Of a stretch of DNA of 64,000 bases, positions 59,154-64,000 are shown in pieces. A model generated the notes under the pieces. It had not been told where the DNA came from and did not search any database. It was given only the letters and a program-made list of their open reading frames with translations. This stretch comes from Streptomyces tuirus (lineage in GTDB: Bacteria > Actinomycetota > Actinomycetes > Streptomycetales > Streptomycetaceae), in assembly GCF_014701095.1 (NCBI RefSeq), contig NZ_AP023439.1, positions 186,001-250,000 on the forward strand, read 5' to 3'. Position 1 is the stretch's first letter. Each line of letters starts with the position of its first letter. A program made the translations under genes and the position numbers.

Positions 59154-59195
59154 GACGGCCGCCGGGTCCGCGACGCTGCGGACCCGGCGGCCGTC
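59154..59195. terminator. Strong bidirectional hairpin terminator
   Basis: A perfect 18-bp inverted repeat (arms 59154-59171 and 59178-59195) encloses a 6-base loop, between the convergent methyltransferase and the last gene of the pigment operon. The stem begins GACGGCCGCC and is almost all G/C. Confidence 0.88.
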
Positions 59196-59209
59196 GAGTG
59201 CCGGCTGCG

Positions 59210-59542
59210 TCAGCCGGCCGGCTCGCGCTCCCAGAGGTAGAAGCGCTGCGCCATGGCGTCCTTCGGCGAACGCCAGGTGTCGGGGTCGTACGCGCTGACG
59301 TACGCGGACAGGCGCTCGCTGACGTCCCGGAACTCGGGATGCCCGGTGATCTTGGCGATGGCCGGTCCGGGGTCGCGCTCGGACTCGATCAGGTGCATGT
59401 ACACATCGCCGAACTGGAAGAGGCTGCGCCGGGTCACGCCGACGAGGTGCGGCAGCTCCCCGCGGTCGGACTCCGCGAACACCTTGGCGATGTCGGGCGC
59501 CGATCCCGGGGCCATCCGGGCGACGATCAGGGCTTGGTGCAT
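59210..59542 (-). CDS. TcmI-like polyketide cyclase (WhiE ORFVII-like)
   Basis: A 110-residue dimeric alpha-beta-barrel cyclase, MHQALIVARMAPGS... with LPHLVGVTRRSLFQFGD and YMHLIESERDP, matching TcmI and WhiE ORFVII. It closes later rings of the aromatic polyketide. It is the last gene of the operon, 20 bp after the aromatase. Confidence 0.88.
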   Translation of the reverse strand: MHQALIVARMAPGSAPDIAKVFAESDRGELPHLVGVTRRSLFQFGDVYMHLIESERDPGPAIAKITGHPEFRDVSERLSAYVSAYDPDTWRSPKDAMAQRFYLWEREPAG

Positions 59543-59562
59543 GGGGCTGTTCTCCGTCCGGC

Positions 59563-60298
<736 letters not shown>

Positions 60299-60331
60299 GT
60301 CATGTACCTTCCTTGCCTGTTCCGCGGCGCC

Positions 60332-61585
60332 TCAGGACGAGGCGCCGGTGGCGCCGTGCCGCAGCACCAGCGCCGAGTTCGAACCCATGAGCCCGCGGCT
60401 CAGCACCAGTGCCGTACGTACCTCGGCGGTACGGGCCCGGCCGGTCACGAGGTCGAGGTCGTGGCAGATGTCGAAGACGTTGGGGGTGGGCGGGATCAGA
60501 CCGTGCTCCATCGAGAGCACCGCCGCCGCGACGTCCATCAGCGGCGCCGCGCAGTAGCCCCGGCCGATCCCGGTCTTCGGCGCGGTGACGGGCACCCGGG
60601 TGCCGTGGGCCCCGAGAGCGTCGGCGAGGGCCAGGGCCTCGGCGCGGTCCGCCCGCGGTACGCCGAGGGCGTCGGCGAAGACCACGTCGATCTCCTCCGG
60701 GGCGCAGTCGGCCTCCGCCAGAGCGCCCCGGACGGCCTGGGCGAGCCCTTCCCGGGACTCCTCCCAGCGGGAGGCTCCCGTGAAGGTCGCCGCGTGTCCG
60801 GCCAGGTGGGCCCGCACGGGCGCGCCCCGCTCAAGGGCCGTGCCCTCCGTCTCCACCACGACCATGGCGCCGCCCTCGGCGGGCACGAACCCGCAGGCCG
60901 CGGAGGTGAACGGGCGGTAGGCGCGGGTCGGGTCGTCGTCCGTGCTGAGTTCCTCGTAGCCGAGCTGGCAGACCACCGAGTAGGGCGCGATCGGGGCCTC
61001 GGTCGCGCCGGCCACGATCACGTCGGTGCCGCGCCGTACGGCTCGTGCCGCATGGGCGAGGGCGTCCAGGCCGCCGGCCTCGTCGGCCGCGACGACCGAG
61101 CAGGGCCCCTTGAAGCCGCGCCGGATGGAGATCTGGCCGGTGCTCGCGGCGTAGAACCAGGCGATGGACTGGTACGGGCCGACGAAGCGGCTGCCCTTGC
61201 CCCACAGTTGCTGGAGTTCGCGCTGTCCGAACTCGCCGCCGCCGGAACCGGCAGCGGTGACCACACCCACGGAGAACGGCACCTCGTCGGTCATGGACCG
61301 GGGGAGCCGGGCGTCGTCCAGCGCGAGGTCGGCCGCGGCCATCGCGAAGTGCGTGAACCGGTCGGTCTGGACCAGGAAGCGCTCCTCGATCGCCGCCGAC
61401 GGGTCGAAGTCGCGGACCTGGCCCGCCACCCGCAGGGGCAGCTGCTCGCAGCCCTCCCGGGTGACGCGGTCCAGGACGCTGATGCCCTCCCTGGTGGACT
61501 TCCAGAAGGTCTCGGTACTGGATCCGTTGGGCGCGACCACGCCGATTCCCGTGACGGCCGCGCGCCGTGGACGAGGTTCGCTCAT
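60332..61585 (-). CDS. Ketosynthase beta / chain-length factor (WhiE ORFIV-like)
   Basis: The 417-residue protein has the thiolase fold of KS beta subunits but no active-site Cys: the CLF-typical AEQAGG reads [10 protein letters not shown] here, so a Glu stands where Gln is usual. It pairs with KS alpha to set chain length and to generate the starter by malonyl decarboxylation. Its ATG overlaps the KS alpha TGA. Confidence 0.92.
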   Translation of the reverse strand: MSEPRPRRAAVTGIGVVAPNGSSTETFWKSTREGISVLDRVTREGCEQLPLRVAGQVRDFDPSAAIEERFLVQTDRFTHFAMAAADLALDDARLPRSMTDEVPFSVGVVTAAGSGGGEFGQRELQQLWGKGSRFVGPYQSIAWFYAASTGQISIRRGFKGPCSVVAADEAGGLDALAHAARAVRRGTDVIVAGATEAPIAPYSVVCQLGYEELSTDDDPTRAYRPFTSAACGFVPAEGGAMVVVETEGTALERGAPVRAHLAGHAATFTGASRWEESREGLAQAVRGALAEADCAPEEIDVVFADALGVPRADRAEALALADALGAHGTRVPVTAPKTGIGRGYCAAPLMDVAAAVLSMEHGLIPPTPNVFDICHDLDLVTGRARTAEVRTALVLSRGLMGSNSALVLRHGATGASS

Positions 61586-62850
61586 CGTGACTTCTCCCTC
61601 GGCCGGTTCATGACCACCGCGGACTGGAACCCGCCGAATCCGCTGCCCACCGAGAGCACGCTGTCGAGCTTGCGCTCGCGGGCCACACGCGGGACGTAGT
61701 CCAGGTCGCACTCGGGGTCGGGGGTCTCGTAGTTCGCGGTCGGCGGTACCACCTGGTGGGTCAGGGCCAGCACACAGGCGACGAGTTCGATCGCTCCGAT
61801 GGCGCCCAGGGAGTGGCCCACCATCGACTTGATGGAGCTCATGGGGGTCTGGTAGGCGTGCGGTCCCAGGACCCGTTTGACCGCGGCGGTCTCGTGGCGG
61901 TCGTTCTGCTTGGTGCCCGAGCCGTGCGCGTTGACGTAGTCGATCGCGGTGGGATCGAGCCGTGCGTGGTCCAGGGCGTCCTCGATGGCGCGGGCCATCT
62001 CCAGTCCCTCGCTGGTCAGGCCGGTCATGTGGTAGGCGTTGCCGAAGGTGGCGTAGCCGCCGATCTCGCAGTACACCCGGGCACCGCGGGCCCTGGCGTG
62101 CTCCAGCTCCTCCAGGACGAGTACGGCGCCGCCCTCGCCCATGACGAAGCCGTTGCGGTCGGCGTCGAAGGGGCGTGAGGCGTGCGCCGGGTCGTCGTTG
62201 TTCGGGGAGGTGGCCTTGATGGCGTCGAAGCAGGCCATGGTGATCGGGGAGATCGGCGAGTCCGAGGCGCCGGTTATGCAGATGTCGGCGCGGCCCTCCT
62301 CCACGGTGTGGAAGGCGTACCCGACCGCGTCGAGCCCGGAGGTGCAGCCGGTGGACACGGTCTGCACCGGGCCGCGGGCTCCGAACCGCTCCGCCACCGT
62401 CGAGGCGAGCGAGCCGGGTGTGAAGGCGCGGTGCAGATCGGGGCCGGCTTCCCGGTGGTCCACGTCCCAGCGCTGTCCGTGGTGGCTGACCAGGACGTAG
62501 TCGTTCTCCAGCCGGGTGGTGCCGCCGACCGCCGTGCCGAGTGAGACGCCGACCCGCCACGGGTCCTCGGCGGTGAGGTCGACACCGGCGTCCCGTATCG
62601 CTTCGTCTCCCGCGACCAGGGCGAACTGGATGTAGCGGTCGCTTCGTTCCACGTCCCGCTGGTCCAGGCCGTGGGCGGCGGGGTCGAAGTCGCACTCGGC
62701 GGCGATGCGCGAGCGCAGACCGGAGGGGTCGAAGAACGTGATGGCCCGTGTCGCCGTGCGTCCGGCCGCCAGGAGGTCCCAGAACGCCGGCACGCCTATG
62801 CCGCCGGGAGCGACGATACCTATGCCGGTGACCGCCACTCGCCTCGTCAT
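61582..62850 (-). CDS. Ketosynthase alpha (WhiE ORFIII-like)
   Basis: A 422-residue KS with the active Cys in [11 protein letters not shown], His in [11 protein letters not shown], and the second His in [10 protein letters not shown]. It builds the aromatic poly-beta-ketone with the CLF and ACP. The ATG overlaps the TGA of the cupin gene, so the two are translationally coupled. Confidence 0.93.
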   Translation of the reverse strand: MTRRVAVTGIGIVAPGGIGVPAFWDLLAAGRTATRAITFFDPSGLRSRIAAECDFDPAAHGLDQRDVERSDRYIQFALVAGDEAIRDAGVDLTAEDPWRVGVSLGTAVGGTTRLENDYVLVSHHGQRWDVDHREAGPDLHRAFTPGSLASTVAERFGARGPVQTVSTGCTSGLDAVGYAFHTVEEGRADICITGASDSPISPITMACFDAIKATSPNNDDPAHASRPFDADRNGFVMGEGGAVLVLEELEHARARGARVYCEIGGYATFGNAYHMTGLTSEGLEMARAIEDALDHARLDPTAIDYVNAHGSGTKQNDRHETAAVKRVLGPHAYQTPMSSIKSMVGHSLGAIGAIELVACVLALTHQVVPPTANYETPDPECDLDYVPRVARERKLDSVLSVGSGFGGFQSAVVMNRPREKSR

Positions 62851-63290
62851 GACCGGACCTGACGTCGTTCGGCCGCCTCCGCTCCCACCGCTGCGGACTG
62901 GACGTCGGTCTCCTCGGTGTCGACGTGACCCAGCGGCGGACTCGGGGCCAGGGGGCCGAGGTGGAAGACCAGCCGGGCCTCCACGTCGCCGACGTTGCGG
63001 AAGCGGTGGCGCATGTTGACGGGGATGAGCAGCCCCTGCTCGGGCTGGAGCGGGTGCGGCTCTCCGTCCAGGTCCACCTCGAGCTGCCCGCACACCACGT
63101 ACACGAACTCCTCGGAGTACGGGTGGTAGTGCTCACCGATGCGGTCACCGGGCTCGATGAGGGCCACGCCCATGAATCCACTGGTGGCGCCCACCGCGGC
63201 CGGAGTGAGCATGGCGCGCAGGTCACCGCCTCGCCGGCGGTTGGGCTCGACGTCGCTCAGGCTCACGATGTTGGGACGGGATGTGATCAC
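62847..63290 (-). CDS. Cupin protein (WhiE ORFII / CurC-like)
   Basis: The 147-residue single-domain cupin has metal-binding histidines in [14 protein letters not shown] and [10 protein letters not shown]. Homologues are always present in spore-pigment loci, with a role in a late, poorly known tailoring step. Start GTG behind GGAGGAA. Confidence 0.88.
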   Translation of the reverse strand: MITSRPNIVSLSDVEPNRRRGGDLRAMLTPAAVGATSGFMGVALIEPGDRIGEHYHPYSEEFVYVVCGQLEVDLDGEPHPLQPEQGLLIPVNMRHRFRNVGDVEARLVFHLGPLAPSPPLGHVDTEETDVQSAAVGAEAAERRQVRS

Positions 63291-63358
63291 GGGTTCCTCC
63301 GTTGAGGTGCTGCACCGACGCGGGAGAGGCGGCACCGCCTCTCCCGCCGGATGGCGGA

Positions 63359-64000
63359 TCAGGCGTCGGGCGACCGGCGGTCGGTGACGAGATCCATGCG
63401 CGCCAGTTCGAGCAGGCGCGCGAGGCTGCCGTCCTTCGACGCGACCACGTCCATGCCCGCGGTCTCGTCCAGCAGCGTCGTCAGCTCGGCCACCTGTGCC
63501 GAGTCGGACAGGCCGAGGATCTGGCCGGGGTCGGCCGCCTCGAGTCCGCCGTGCACGTCGATCAGCCGTACGACGACGTCGTCGCGCTGGAAGATCGTGC
63601 TGCGCAGGACGGGGCTGCGCGGGTCGTCGGCCGCCGTCTCGTCGCGGTGGGCCAGGAGTTCGGCGAGCTGCATCCCGCGTTCCGGCCGCGCCGGGTAGTA
63701 CAGGGCGTACCGCTCGGCCTGCGCGTTCGGCCGCTCCGCCATCACGTGGTGGACGGCCGGCAGCGCGGCCCTGGTGAAGAAGACCCGGGCGGACTCGGGG
63801 TCGCCCAGGTCCCGGTCCTGCTCCAGATGAGGGTTGATGGCCTCTTCGACGGCCCGTACTTCGGGCTGCCGGGCGACGTGACGCAGCGCGGCCAGCAGAT
63901 CGCCCCGCACCTCGACGGCCCGCACCACCCGGTTGCCGTGCATGAACAGCGAGGTGCGGCACAGGCGCGTGGTGTCGTCGACCTTGGGCTCGGGCGAGTC
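63359..64000 (-). CDS. SchA/CurD-like protein (WhiE ORFI-like), 5' end outside the window
   Basis: At least 213 residues; the frame runs off the window end, reading [13 protein letters not shown] inwards. It contains [14 protein letters not shown] and [10 protein letters not shown], typical of the SchA/CurD family with ABM-like domains, the first gene in spore-pigment operons. The order that follows (cupin, KS alpha, KS beta, ACP, aromatase, cyclase) matches whiE ORFI to VII exactly. Confidence 0.82.
   Translation of the reverse strand, partial: DSPEPKVDDTTRLCRTSLFMHGNRVVRAVEVRGDLLAALRHVARQPEVRAVEEAINPHLEQDRDLGDPESARVFFTRAALPAVHHVMAERPNAQAERYALYYPARPERGMQLAELLAHRDETAADDPRSPVLRSTIFQRDDVVVRLIDVHGGLEAADPGQILGLSDSAQVAELTTLLDETAGMDVVASKDGSLARLLELARMDLVTDRRSPDA

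Overview
The window is very GC-rich, its starts are often GTG, its genes are packed with stop/start overlaps, and it carries TTA-containing regulatory genes, a SigB-type sigma factor and a spore-pigment type II polyketide locus. Together these point to a Streptomyces chromosome (inferred from content; no rRNA or other taxonomic marker is present).

Positions 48-30614 hold one long leftward run of 27 genes, most of them linked by ATGA, GTGA or TTGA overlaps. It reads as a biosynthetic gene cluster for a DNA-alkylating natural product of the CC-1065 / gilvusmycin / yatakemycin / duocarmycin type. Key evidence is a HemN-like radical SAM protein next to a small methyltransferase (the pair known to build the cyclopropane in CC-1065), an AlkD/YtkR2-like DNA glycosylase, a UvrA-like protein, a pentapeptide-repeat protein, a DrrAB-type exporter and a carbamoyltransferase (CC-1065 carries a carbamoyl cap). 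The remaining enzymes could make and join the aromatic units: an HpaB-type flavin hydroxylase, a tryptophan-dioxygenase-like heme protein, a TrpB-like PLP synthase, a tyrosine-type PLP decarboxylase, a B12 radical SAM protein, two further SAM or metal enzymes, a molybdopterin oxidoreductase with a ferredoxin, and two PaaK-like AMP-forming proteins. No NRPS module, polyketide synthase or carrier protein is visible here. Instead there are four BtrH-like cysteine acyltransferases and four nitrilase-superfamily proteins, and several of these have lost catalytic residues. A StrR/ParB-type regulator with two TTA codons (30866-31903) and an inverted repeat just upstream of the run suggest bldA-dependent pathway control.

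Positions 32426-45763 are mostly housekeeping or accessory: a small GvpU-like protein, an enoyl-CoA hydratase, a broken TetR gene, a small monooxygenase-fold protein, an FG-GAP gene remnant, a SigB-family sigma factor, an 18-bp tandem repeat, a secreted subtilisin, a divergent P450/FAD monooxygenase pair, and a glycerolipid locus (diacylglycerol kinase, alkyl-DHAP-synthase-like oxidase, TetR, glycerol-3-phosphate dehydrogenase).

Positions 45818-57979 are a rightward block of membrane and stress-like genes around a large LAL-type LuxR regulator. Three of these genes share a 17-bp palindrome upstream. Positions 58068-64000 contain an O-methyltransferase that converges, through a strong hairpin terminator, on a whiE-like spore-pigment operon: SchA/CurD protein (cut by the window end), cupin, KS alpha, KS beta, ACP, aromatase and cyclase.
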